NCBI RefSeq assembly: GCF_004114915.1
Contig: NZ_CP022220.1
Span: forward strand, 248,001 to 312,000
Direction: 5' to 3'
Source of the DNA: Bradyrhizobium guangxiense
Lineage (GTDB): Bacteria > Pseudomonadota > Alphaproteobacteria > Rhizobiales > Xanthobacteraceae
Length of the DNA: 64,000 nucleotides
Shown in pieces: positions 36,103 to 45,387 of this stretch (position 1 is its first letter; each line of letters opens with the position of its first letter). The position numbers and the translations under genes are program-made. Under the pieces are notes generated by a model. That model was not told the origin of the DNA and made no database searches. It saw nothing but the letters and a program-made list of their open reading frames with translations.

Positions 36103-37065
36103 ATGCCAGGATGGGAAGACGAACTCGAACGCTGGTTGATGCCGTTCTTGGACCGGCTGGGTCATAAGACCCGGCAGCGGATGTGTCCTCTGTATGTTGC
36201 GGGATTGATCGGTCCCGGCGATCGTAAGAGCGTTCAGCCGATGGCGGAACGCCTTGCCACCAGCACCTACGACCAGTTGCACCATTTCATTGCGGACGGT
36301 GTCTGGGACGCGACGCCGCTGGGGACAGAGTTGCTCAACCAGGCGGATCGACTTGTCGGCGGCAGGGCTGCGGTGCTGGTTATTGATGACACCTCACTTC
36401 CCAAGAAGGGTGAGCGCTCGGTCGGTGTTGGGGCTCAATACGCCTCGGCACTCGGTAAAACGGCAAATTGCCAGACACTGGTGTCTTTGACGCTTGCGAG
36501 CGGCGAAGTGCCCGTGATGGTCGCGTTACGTCTCTTTCTGCCTGACAGTTGGACAAGCGACGTATCTCGTTTGAAGCGCGCTCGCGTGCCAGTCGAACAT
36601 CGAACGCCACGGTCCAAGCCGGAGATTGCTTTGGCCGAGATTGACCGCGCGATAGCAGCCAACGTGCGCTTTGGATATGTGCTGGCGGTGCAGGATACGG
36701 TCTCAGCGTACCGTTTCGACTAGGGCTAACAGAGCGCGGGCTGGTCTGGGCTGTCGGAATCCCTCGGCACCTGAAAGTGTACCCGGTCGATGTGAAGCTC
36801 ATTTGGCCGATTACCAAAGCCCGCGGGAAACCACGAAAGCACCACGTGCCTGATATCTTGTCGATTGGCGCAGAACAAATGCTGGCCAGCGCCAAATGGA
36901 AAGCCGTGAGCTGGCGCAGCGGGACCAAAGGTCGGCTGACAGCCCGCTTTGCTGCTCTCCGTGTCCGCACCGCCGACGGCCCTCCTCAGCGGATTTGGGA
37001 TAAGGGTCAGCAGCATCTCCCGGGCGACGAAGCTTGGCTCATTGGCGAGCAACGTGCCTCAGGGG
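36103..37065 (+). pseudogene. IS701-family DDE transposase, frameshifted and 3'-truncated
   Basis: Starts MPGWEDELERWLMPFLDRLG. The first catalytic region AAVLVIDDTSLPKKGERSVGV is intact. The frame breaks at about 36684, where one A appears lost from the expected ...VLADAGYG. The second frame then reads LTERGLVWAVGIPRHLKVYPVDV and continues to GDEAWLIGEQRASG near 37065. The C-terminal DDE residues are missing; sequence after 37065 is unrelated, so the copy was cut by another rearrangement. Confidence 0.85.
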
Positions 37066-37129
37066 ATCGGAGGAGGTTCACATTCCCGGGACTTGAGGAC
37101 GTCGCAAAAGCTCGACGTCGCGCTAGTCC

Positions 37130-37366
37130 TTATCCTCGTCGCGTTTCCTGCGACGGATCTGGGATCAGCTTGAGGCGTATCGCCTTGATGATACCCTGGA
37201 CGCGGGTCCTCGTAGCAAGCTTTCGCAGGGCGTTCTTATGATAATTGACCGTATTCTCGCTGATCTTCAGTTCCCTCCCAATTGCCCAAGACGATCTCCC
37301 TTCTGCCGCGAACTGCAGGCATTGTTTTTCGCGCTCGGATAGCTTTATTGACGTATCGTGGCTCAT
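37130..37366 (-). CDS. LuxR-type HTH protein, short or N-terminally truncated
   Basis: 78 aa from an ATG at 37366 with a GGAG site; an upstream start at 37426 adds unlikely residues. Residues 8-70 are a complete LuxR/GerE helix-turn-helix: LSEREKQCLQFAAEGRSSWAIGRELKISENTVNYHKNALRKL. The wording resembles the DNA-binding domain of acyl-homoserine-lactone receptors. The autoinducer-binding domain (about 160 aa) is absent and its place holds decayed sequence. Probably a remnant, possibly a solo HTH. No luxI is seen. Confidence 0.7.
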   Translation of the reverse strand: MSHDTSIKLSEREKQCLQFAAEGRSSWAIGRELKISENTVNYHKNALRKLATRTRVQGIIKAIRLKLIPDPSQETRRG

Positions 37367-39097
37367 GTTTGAGGCGCTCCGTATCAAGATCAGATCGCAA
37401 TGCCGAGACAGCAAGCCCCATGCCAATGGGGGGTTGAGAAAATCAGGCGGGAGGAAATGATTGAGAAAGGGCGGACGATCGATTTGCGTCCCCTTAGCGG
37501 TCGAAGCATTACGACATAGGTCGGAAGCTCAACGTCCCCTTTGCAGCATCGGCTACAATGATCGATATCGATCAAGAAGAGCGCGGCCTAGAACGGGACC
37601 GTTTTGCTCTCTTCTTCTGCGGCGACAGCGCGGTGTGTAACTGAACAGTGTCCGCTGCGTTCACGAGGATATGAAAGCTCCCTACCACGATACGTGCTGG
37701 AAGATGCGTCGCACCATCATGAGCAAGTCGCGAACTCGGATCGTCTCGAGGCTGACCAGAGCTAAGACTGCTGAGTCGATTAGGATTACCGGTTGCCGAA
37801 TGGATGCGCCTTTTTGACTTTCTGCCACCCAGATCCACCATCCTGTCATCCGCCGCGATCGGCTCGCGGCGGAAATACGCCATGCTTGGGTCATAGGGCA
37901 TATGGTGCAGCTGCATAAGGCCGGATGCTTATAGTAGGGGTAGACGTTCGCGCCCGTGGTCCACAGCACGATCCTGGCGTCGACCCGGTCCGCAAGCTCA
38001 CAAACCTGCCAAAGCGCGATTGCGCCGCCTCCTGGTCCGGCTTAAGTTGCGGAAGCCGTGGAAATACCAGGAAGATTTGCTCTATTGGCTTGGCCCTGGA
38101 CTTGCAATTCAGAGAAGTAGCAGGATTCTCCACCGTCTTGAGCTCGAGGTTGATGAAGGTGTCGGTTCGACGTTCGGCGAGCTCCCGTCGTGAAGTTCGA
38201 CCTCGACAGCAGCGCCGCTTAGTTGGTGTAGGAAGGTCAGTGGGTTTCCTTCATCGCGTTGGCATAGACGCCGCTGAATGTCCTCCGGCGTTATGGCATG
38301 AAAGGCGCGACGTTCTCCTCACGAACTCCGAATCCGAGTAGTCGTGGATTGCCTAAAATCGCTGGTGCAGCTTTGAGTCCGGCTCGGACAGGTTGGTGCG
38401 GTCCTCGGCAAGCGCAGGTCCTTCCTTTCCGTGTAACCGGACAGGCAGACGTCGGCGATCAGTGCGGTCAGGATCTGTAAGGGTGCTTGCGCAGCCAGCG
38501 AAGCGACAGGAGCGTTGAGCAAGCGGGCGATCCTGCTTCTGGCTCTGCTCGCATCATTATCAATGCGGAAGGGGGTTGCCGAAACCTCGAAGGTGTCTAG
38601 TGCATGCGCCCTATTGCATTGTCGTATATCCTGGCAAAGAAACCGAACCGCTTCGGCCATGGGAGGGCCGCGGGCTATCGGCCAAAGTGCGGTACCGCTG
38701 ACCTCGCCCTGTCCCTTGACGGCAGCGTGAGTAAGCGCCAGCACAATGCATATGCTCCCATCGGCATTCCCATTGTTAAAACGGAAAGCAACTTCGGTTG
38801 GTCATGTGAAGCGTACGATACAATTTTTGCTGAGCTAACTCAGAGCGCAGCTGGCTTCTAAGAGCGTCTTGCGCCATTCGTCGCAGATCAAAGCATGATC
38901 GAGATCTCACATGATATCAAACGCTGGTTGCTGGTCCTGGTTTCCAAATTGCTTTACATCTCCCGCCATGTCGACGAGTTCAGAATGTTGCGCTTCAAAT
39001 CTCGCAGATCAAGCGCGTCTCATTGCGACGAGAAGCCAAAAAGCCGGAAGGTCTAGTGGCTCTGCACAGTGATTTTGACGTGTTGCGCGTCCGGCGG
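37367..39097. other. Decayed 1.7-kb region, no intact gene
   Basis: Several short minus-strand frames have protein-like runs: RIVLWTTGANVYPYYKHP near 37950, MPYDPSMAYFRREPIAADD near 37870-37915 and LLNAPVASLAAQAPLQILTAL near 38470-38530. Each is broken by stops or frame changes. I could not name the parent family. The pattern looks like one or two old genes destroyed by indels, next to the LuxR fragment and IS copies. Confidence 0.5.
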
Positions 39098-39355
39098 TCA
39101 GATTAGCTCCGGCAGGCTCTTGGGATCAACGAGGACCTCGATGCTGCGGGGTATCCTTGGCTGCCGTCTGATTAGGCCAGCTCGTTCCAGAGTCAGCACC
39201 ATCTGGTGAACCGAAGGCGGGCTGACGCGAAAATACTCTTGCATGTCGGTTTCCGCCGGGGCCCTGCGGTGCAGCCGCGTATAGAGGTGGATGAAGGCAA
39301 GGTATTGCCCCTGTTTGGGCGTGAAGGTTTTTGCCGAAGGACTCACGCCGGCCAT
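39098..39355 (-). CDS. LexA/MarR-like winged-helix protein beside IS630
   Basis: 85 aa from the ATG at 39355. [56 protein letters not shown] is a LexA-type winged helix with no peptidase domain. A longer in-frame reading to 39859 overlaps the transposase and is a shadow. Such small proteins recur next to IS630 copies in rhizobia. It diverges from the transposase and may regulate it. Confidence 0.72.
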   Translation of the reverse strand: MAGVSPSAKTFTPKQGQYLAFIHLYTRLHRRAPAETDMQEYFRVSPPSVHQMVLTLERAGLIRRQPRIPRSIEVLVDPKSLPELI

Positions 39356-39374
39356 CCGATTCAGTTGTACGTGC

Positions 39375-40489
39375 GTGCCTCGATCAAGGAAACTCAGCCA
39401 AGTCGAGCGCACCGAACTCAAGACCCTGCTCAGCGGCGGCAAGCATGCGTCCCGCAAGCTCAAGCGAGCGCAGATTTTGCTGGCTGCCGATGCCGGGGTC
39501 GGCGACGAGGAGATCGCCAGAAGTGTCGGCGTGGGCGGCTCGACCGTGTACCGGACTAAGCGACGCTTCGTGGAACGCAATCTGGAGCGGGCGCTGAGCG
39601 AAGAGCCGCGTCCCGGGGCGGAGCGCAAACTCACGGGCAAGGAAGAAGCCTTGCTGGTGGCCACCGCCTGTGCCGGTCCGCCGGAGGGCCGTGCCCGCTG
39701 GACGCTCAAGCTGCTGGCAGGTGCGCTGGTCAAGCTCACCGAGCACAAGAGCCTGTCGCACGAGACGGTTCGGCGGCGCCTGGTCGAAAATGACCTCAAA
39801 CCCTGGCGCAAGGACATGTGGTGCATTCCGCAGATCGATGGCGAATACGTCGCCCGCATGGAGGACGTGCTGGATCTTTACGCCAAGCCGTCCAATCCCG
39901 AGCGGCCGGTGGTGTGCTTCGATGAAAGCCCGGTGCAGCTCATCGGCGAGGCGCGCTAGCCAATCCCGGCCGAGCCCGGGCGGCTCAAACGTTACGATTA
40001 CGAGTATCGTCGCAACGGTACGGTCAGTCTCTTCGTCCTGCTTGACGTGCATCGTCCCTGGCGCAAGGTCAAAGTCACCGAGCGGCGCGCGGCAGAAGAC
40101 TACGCCCAATGCATGCGCGAGCTCGTCGACATCCATTATCCGACGCCGAGACCATCCGGGTCGTCCAGGACAATCTATCGACTCATTCTGCCGGCGCCCT
40201 CTATCAGGCGTTCCCGCCTGCCGAAGCCCGACGGATCTTGCGGCGGCTCGAGTTCCACTACACCCCCAAACGCGCAAGCTGGCTCAACATGGTCGAGATC
40301 GAGATCGGCGTCTTGCGGGGACAGTGCCTCGATCGCAGGATCGATGACCCCAAGCGGCTGCGCCGCGAAATCGCCATTTGGGAACGCCAGAGGAATGCCG
40401 CACGCTCCCGCATCAAATGGATGTTCACGACAGACAGGGCCCGCGCCAAAATGGGCCGCGCCTATCCCGACACTTCCAAAGAGTCATAA
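39375..40489 (+). pseudogene. IS630-family transposase, broken by an amber codon and a frameshift
   Basis: GTG start giving [21 protein letters not shown] region [21 protein letters not shown]; first catalytic Asp in [15 protein letters not shown] at 39957-39959 interrupts the frame where CAG (Gln) is expected before PIPAEPGRL. The frame then runs to about 40137, where one G is missing from CCG-GAC-GCC. It resumes in another frame with VVQDNLSTHSAGALYQAF and LNMVEIEIGVLRGQCLDRRI (second Asp and Glu of DDE) to the stop at 40489. Confidence 0.88.
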
Positions 40490-40900
40490 TAATTGTGCAG
40501 AGACACTAGTACGGCCAGCACACTATCTGGCAAACGGGGACGAACTCGCAAAAGTTCCGCAGCTGACCGCCACCCATTGCGCGCGCAGTCAAACCGGCTG
40601 GCCGCCGCAGATTCCGAGTGCGTACGTCAGATCGTGGACGGCATGCTGCGAGAGGCCAAACCCGACAATAACACGATCTACAGCCTGGCTGGCAAGGAGA
40701 TAACCACAGCGCGATCTGCCGAGCTGGCGACTAAGCCTAACGCATTCAAGCGTGGAGCACGGAATGGCGGCGACGATAGAGCACGTCGCCACCTTCATGC
40801 GCCGAGGACTCGGCCCTACGTTGCAAACAACGTCAATTTCCTGCGCGCCGCATTTGCCGTCGCTGAACTTTGTTCGCAGTGATGCTGTGACTTAAGCGTA
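40490..40900. other. 410-bp region with no recognised gene
   Basis: An open frame at 40493-40882 (plus) lacks a ribosome site and resembles nothing I know. A competing frame in the same stretch is equally plausible by composition. Probably the right flank of the IS630 insertion together with the 3' end of the ComA-like operon. Confidence 0.4.
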
Positions 40901-41698
40901 TCACTCGGCGAGAATGGAATAATTGACAGCGCGACCTATCCCGCGACGCAAACCCTCCAGTCTCAGGGCCTGCCCGGGCGCGATATTGGCAAGATTGACA
41001 TCCGGGCCGAAATCCTGCAGCAGGCCGACATGTTGTTTTGGGTAGCGGTACGGATCAGCCTCAATCAAAATTCGTTCGAACCAAGGCGCGGCCGCCAGCG
41101 CCTTGAGCAGATCGGGCGCGCTTTTTGCAGCCATGTCTATCTCGGACTGCTCCACGATAATATGGTCGACGCCTCGATTGGTTAACGAAGTGACGAGACC
41201 TTCAAGTTCTTCCATCCGCATCGGCTGCTCGGGGTTCTTACGCCCAAATTCGTAGATAACCGAAAGCCCAAGGCGCTGAAAGCGCTCGATGAACGAAAGA
41301 CGCTCGTTGTCGTTCAGCGTGATGTAATTTTCCGAAATCTCCAGAGAAGTGAAGCCGATCGAACACAGATGACTACTGAAGCGATCGATTTCGTTGCGCT
41401 GATAAGCATATTCGAACAGAATGCCGCCTGAATAGCAGTTCACTCCCGAGTCGCGGTACAGTTTGACGATCCGCTGCACGACCGGTTTTGGCAAAAGCAG
41501 TGCGTTCATCGCATAGATCTTGGCGAAGTCGATATACTCGGCCGCGCAATCAAGCAGATCGGCCACGCCTCGCTCTCCCGTCCAACCGAAGCCGTCCGGA
41601 CCGTAGTCGATAACCGCTGTCATCCCTCGCTTGCGGGGTTTCCCCTGGCGCGCGGGGGGAACAAAGCCATCGTCGTGCGATTGCATCTCACTCATCAA
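40901..41698 (-). CDS. Phosphosulfolactate synthase (ComA) family protein
   Basis: 265 aa. KPRKRGMTAVIDYGPDGFGW at about 20-39, IDFAKIYAMNALLLP near 56, YSGGILFEYAYQRNEID near 90, GFTSLEISENYITL near 114 and IYEFGRKNP near 148 match ComA, which adds sulfite to phosphoenolpyruvate in coenzyme M synthesis. Outside methanogens, homologues are of uncertain role. Encoded last in an operon with MmgE/PrpD and PrpF-like genes (4-bp overlap with the latter), so a dicarboxylate or sulfonate addition or cleavage is more likely here than coenzyme M synthesis. Confidence 0.82.
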   Translation of the reverse strand: MMSEMQSHDDGFVPPARQGKPRKRGMTAVIDYGPDGFGWTGERGVADLLDCAAEYIDFAKIYAMNALLLPKPVVQRIVKLYRDSGVNCYSGGILFEYAYQRNEIDRFSSHLCSIGFTSLEISENYITLNDNERLSFIERFQRLGLSVIYEFGRKNPEQPMRMEELEGLVTSLTNRGVDHIIVEQSEIDMAAKSAPDLLKALAAAPWFERILIEADPYRYPKQHVGLLQDFGPDVNLANIAPGQALRLEGLRRGIGRAVNYSILAE

Positions 41699-42897
41699 GC
41701 TATCTTTCTGGCCAGAGCAGCGGCCAGCTCCTCAAACTTCCGTCGGCGAATATACACGGCCCCATCCATAATGATCCGTGCCGTACGCTCGATTTGCGCG
41801 CTCTCGATGATCGGGCCACTTGCTCCCTGAGCGATACTCGAGGCTACTCGCAGCACGCCGCTCGGATGGCCAAGTCGGACGTTCTGCAACGGCTTGCCGA
41901 TGGCTGCCGCAACTACCGAGTTCGGGACCGAGCAGGCCACTGCGGTACACACCGCACCGGTGACGGCGAGCGCCTTGTGGGGGCGCTGCATGGCGAGCTG
42001 CCGAACGCAGATATCGATGTCCGATGCCGCGACCTCATGGCCACCAATAGCCGAATAGGACCTCGGCGGCGAGACCATTATTACACGCGGAATGTTTGGG
42101 CTTTTGGTGCGGGCCTCGGCTTGATCTGTCACCAGACCGAGTTTAACAGCCGCCCATCCCCTAACCTGCTCCAAGCGGGACATTAGCATTTCGTTGATGC
42201 GTAGCGCGTCCGGCGACTCGGTGCCGACTGCCCCGACATCGACCGCGTTGACAAAAACGAATGGTGTGGCCGCGTCGATCAGTGACACTTCAATGGTCTT
42301 GCCATCGATCGATATAGCTTCGCGAGCGCGCCCCGTGGGCAATAGCTTGCCTGATACGGCGCCGGCACAATTGCCGAAATCTAAACGGATCGGCGCCCCC
42401 GTATCGGGCACACCGGCGATTGCGCAGTCGCCGTCTGACAGCGGCTCACCATCGCGAACCGGAATGCGGGATACCACGACCTGCCGAGTATTGGTGTTAT
42501 ATATCCGCACAATCGTTTCTGGCTCGACCGCATCGATCAAACCGCGACGGATAGCGAACGGCCCGACCGCGGCAAGCATGTTACCGCAGTTGCCACCTGT
42601 CGAAACCGAAGGATTATCAATGCCGACTTGGTAGAATGTATACTCGATCTCGGCATCCGGGCGCGACGACAACTTCACGACGGCGGCCTTGCTGGTCAGT
42701 GGATCTGCGCCACCGATACCATCGATCTGGCGGTCGTCCGGCGATCCATACGCCGCGAGCAGGACGGCAGCCCGTTGGACTTCATCCTGCGGCAGATCGT
42801 CGTCCAGGAACACGCCCCCCCGACTGGATCCCCCGCGCATAAATGTGCAGCGGATCGGGATTTGATCTCCGCCGCCCGCATTCATTGCGGACGGCAT
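41695..42897 (-). CDS. PrpF-family isomerase (aconitate / 2-methylaconitate isomerase type)
   Basis: 400 aa from an ATG at 42897, 20 bp after the MmgE stop; in-frame starts up to 42972 overlap that gene. IRCTFMRGGSSRGGVFLDDDLP at the N-terminus, GIGGADPLTSKAAVV near 60-75 with the expected lysine, and VSTGGNCGNMLAAVGPFAI near 100 with the expected cysteine. The second half repeats the fold (GHEVAASDIDICVRQLAMQRPHKALAVTGA). PrpF proteins shift double bonds in aconitate, methylaconitate or oxalomesaconate. With a tricarballylate-dehydrogenase-like gene under the same operator, cis/trans-aconitate isomerisation is the leading guess. Confidence 0.85.
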   Translation of the reverse strand: MPSAMNAGGGDQIPIRCTFMRGGSSRGGVFLDDDLPQDEVQRAAVLLAAYGSPDDRQIDGIGGADPLTSKAAVVKLSSRPDAEIEYTFYQVGIDNPSVSTGGNCGNMLAAVGPFAIRRGLIDAVEPETIVRIYNTNTRQVVVSRIPVRDGEPLSDGDCAIAGVPDTGAPIRLDFGNCAGAVSGKLLPTGRAREAISIDGKTIEVSLIDAATPFVFVNAVDVGAVGTESPDALRINEMLMSRLEQVRGWAAVKLGLVTDQAEARTKSPNIPRVIMVSPPRSYSAIGGHEVAASDIDICVRQLAMQRPHKALAVTGAVCTAVACSVPNSVVAAAIGKPLQNVRLGHPSGVLRVASSIAQGASGPIIESAQIERTARIIMDGAVYIRRRKFEELAAALARKIA

Positions 42898-42916
42898 GAC
42901 CGGATCGACGTTTGCG

Positions 42917-44329
42917 TTATGCTGCTCGAAGCGACGGCCCATTATCCACCACGGCAGCTTGAGGAACGACATCGGCCTTGGGTTGCTTTTCGAGCGACAT
43001 CATGAGGTCGCTGATTCGACGTGCTTGCTTCTCTTCGATCACCATAGTCGTCATCGCCAAGAACTTCGCTTCCAGCTCGTCGGAGGTGAGAGGATTGGAC
43101 GGTTCACCCTTCGGCTCGAGGGAGCTGCGAGTCACGACTTTGCCGTTCTTCAGCGCGATGTCGATCTGAGCCTGACGTCCGCCCAGTCCATAGGCCGCCT
43201 CCTTCTGCAACTCGATCTTCCCCATGCCCTCGTGGACAGCCGCCTGCTTGTAGCCGTCCCAATATTCCTTCAGGCCATTCTTTCCGGAGGCCAACGCCAG
43301 CGCGATGCTAAATTGCGTGCTGCCCATCGCCGCATTGAGGTTGGTAACTTTTGGCTTTGACGCCTGACGAATCGCAAGCTCGCTCATATGAACGGTAACA
43401 CGATCGACATTGTCGAGACGCACGCCGTCGAGCGCGAACGCATCCTGCGCGAGGTCGATCGGGCCGTGGGCATATCGGCACGCCGCATGTGGCTTGAATC
43501 CGACTTCCATGATCGCGAAATGCTTGCCGAGGTTGTCTTGCAAGTCGTCGAGGCGGACACTGTCCGTGAAGGCATTCAAGAAGCCCTCGCGCGACTCTAG
43601 CACTTTCTTAGGACCGCTGAAGCCGCGGCTCGCCATGATCGCCGCGAGAACGCCGTTAAAGGCGGACTTACCGGGGCTAAAGGGTTTTGCCATGCAAGGA
43701 TCGTCGAGATATGACTGAATGCCCGCCGACTGCATGCAAGCCAATCCGATGGCCCAGGCGATCTGTTCAGCATTGCAGCCCAGAAGCTTCGCGCACATAG
43801 CAGCAGCACCGATGGCTGAAACGGTTCCAGTCGTGTGATAACCGCGCTGGCGGTGACCGGGATTGATCGCTTTCGCGATTCGGATTGCCACGTCATAGCC
43901 TGCAACAACCGCCGTGAGGACGTCTTTACCTGAAGCGCCCGACAGTTCCGAAATTGCAAAGGCTGCCGGAACGAGAACGGAACCGGCCTTTATCAATCCA
44001 GAGCCATGCGCGTCGTCCAGCTCGATTCCGTGCCCCATCATCGCATTAACGAGCGCAGCATTGGGCGTCGGCACTTTCATGCCATGGCCAATGATGGTGC
44101 TCTGCGGCGTGCCGGCCCACTCTTTGACAAGCTCGATGACTTTATTTGCTGGCTCGCTGATAGCGGATGCAGCAATTTCATTACCAACGCCATCGCGCAG
44201 GATCAGCTTCGCCTTGTTGCTGACGTCAGCGGGAATTTCCTCGAACTTGAGCAAAGCAACGTGCTCAGCGAAACGCATCGTTAGGCCGATGAGGGCCTCA
44301 GATTGCTGGGGGGTCGACACAGAGGTCAT
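42917..44329 (-). CDS. MmgE/PrpD family protein (2-methylcitrate dehydratase / cis-aconitate decarboxylase superfamily)
   Basis: 470 aa from the ATG at 44329 (GGAG 7 bp upstream). ILRDGVGNEIAA, then ALVNAMMGHGIELDDAHGSGL near 90-110, AINPGHRQRGYHTTGTVSAIGAAAMCAKLLGC near 150-180 and KPHAACRYAHGPIDLA near 285 define the family. Members dehydrate methylcitrate or decarboxylate cis-aconitate to itaconate. The common HPG after the DD motif reads KAG here, so the catalytic pocket differs from IRG1/CadA-type decarboxylases. Heads an operon with PrpF-like and ComA-like genes; operator-like copy C is 23 bp upstream of its start. Confidence 0.87.
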   Translation of the reverse strand: MTSVSTPQQSEALIGLTMRFAEHVALLKFEEIPADVSNKAKLILRDGVGNEIAASAISEPANKVIELVKEWAGTPQSTIIGHGMKVPTPNAALVNAMMGHGIELDDAHGSGLIKAGSVLVPAAFAISELSGASGKDVLTAVVAGYDVAIRIAKAINPGHRQRGYHTTGTVSAIGAAAMCAKLLGCNAEQIAWAIGLACMQSAGIQSYLDDPCMAKPFSPGKSAFNGVLAAIMASRGFSGPKKVLESREGFLNAFTDSVRLDDLQDNLGKHFAIMEVGFKPHAACRYAHGPIDLAQDAFALDGVRLDNVDRVTVHMSELAIRQASKPKVTNLNAAMGSTQFSIALALASGKNGLKEYWDGYKQAAVHEGMGKIELQKEAAYGLGGRQAQIDIALKNGKVVTRSSLEPKGEPSNPLTSDELEAKFLAMTTMVIEEKQARRISDLMMSLEKQPKADVVPQAAVVDNGPSLRAA

Positions 44330-44351
44330 CGAAAGGCTCCACAAAGATGAT

Positions 44352-44373
44352 GGTAGTAGTGCATAATACTATC
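44352..44373. promoter_or_regulatory. Operator-like inverted repeat, copy C of four
   Basis: GGTAGTA, spacer GTGCATAA, TACTATC, with arms identical to copy B. It ends 23 bp upstream of the MmgE/PrpD start, close enough to block transcription initiation if a repressor binds. Confidence 0.7.
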
Positions 44374-44529
44374 ATTTGGCGATGTGTCAACGCTATCGGG
44401 TCTGAGCTCATGATGCGATCTCGCCCGCGGATTTCAGACGTGGCTCTGCTACAACTACTCATCTTGGCCTTTTAAGCTATCGGAACTGAACTTCCCGATG
44501 ACGAAGCCATTGAAGGAGACGTCGCAAAT

Positions 44530-44985
44530 CTAAGAAAAAGAGCGTGCGAGCGCCTTCAGGCAAGCATCGGCGGATATCGAAAGCTCCGCTGGGGCCGCTC
44601 TTTGATGCGTCGTTGCTGTGATTTTTCTGTGCGCATCCAGAAGACCCCAGATAGCGCAGGTAACGCTCGTCAGGGAGCGACGATGGCTTGCTGAGAGGCC
44701 TTCAATTCCACAGCAGCTGGTCGGCGACTCTGTTGGCTGGACGCACAAGTAGCCGCGCAGGACGTCCGAGAGCCACGCTTTGGGATCATCATCGGTCATC
44801 TTGCAGGTTCGATGATCGTGTAGACGCCCTCTAGCACGGTGATTACCGGCGTCTGAGCCGGCGAAGGTCGAGTTTCATCTGCCGGCCGACACCCTCGCGC
44901 TGTTCAGCAGCGTTGTTGGTGAGGGAAGCGGGTGAACGCGGCCCACCGGTTCAGCAGCAAGTTGATCGCTTTCGCGATGTCGGCG
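44530..44985 (-). pseudogene. IS66 transposase (TnpC) C-terminal remnant
   Basis: Broken minus-strand pieces follow the order of an IS66 TnpC C-terminus: IAKAINLLLNRWAAFTRF, then damaged sequence where the N-N-A-A-E-R region should be, then MTDDDPKAWLSDVLRGYL. Several frame changes are needed. No N-terminal part is present. Confidence 0.65.
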
Positions 44986-45019
44986 CGGTGCGCCGTTCGC
45001 CGGCGAATCCCTCGATCAC

Positions 45020-45131
45020 CCCCGCGGTCGCCAGCGCAGTCGACGAACAGCTTGTCGCCGGCCGCACGCGACTGGCGCATCGCAAACCTCTCCGTCAGCA
45101 TCCCGGAATTGTAGCGAGATCGTGTCGGCAT
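45020..45131 (-). pseudogene. IS21 transposase (IstA) fragment
   Basis: A short minus-strand stretch reads MRQSRAAGDKLFVDCAGDRGG, close to the IstA segment that introduces the first catalytic aspartate. Only about 35 residues remain, fused to the IS66 remnant, showing nested insertion and deletion. Confidence 0.55.
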
Positions 45132-45350
45132 CTGAGCGACCGGCGAAGAAGCTGCGCTATCGCCGCTCCTACCAACAGCGCGGAGGTCGGCATGCGCGCG
45201 AGGACTGTGCGTAATCTCGATACTTCGCTCAGCCTCTTCATCCTGGAAATGGATTCCGAGATTCTATTCTCGGGCGACGTCGGCATACCAGGGCGGGCAC
45301 GGGACGACGTTTTTAGAGTTTGACGATCTCGTGCAATCTGTGCTCCACTA

Positions 45351-45364
45351 CGTACAAATGTACG
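45351..45364. promoter_or_regulatory. Palindrome upstream of the tricarboxylate-type binding protein
   Basis: CGTACA-AA-TGTACG is a perfect 14-bp palindrome, followed by a second CGTACG at 45370-45375. It ends 24 bp before the ATG at 45388. Probably an operator; the nearby IclR regulator (46552) is one candidate, a GntR-type protein another. Confidence 0.5.
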
Positions 45365-45387
45365 CTGAACGTACGAGCGGAGACAGC

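Noticed and set aside
39356..39859. N-terminal extension of the winged-helix protein on the minus strand
   Set aside because: It is the antisense shadow of the IS630 transposase; composition is Ser/Arg-rich and has no domain.
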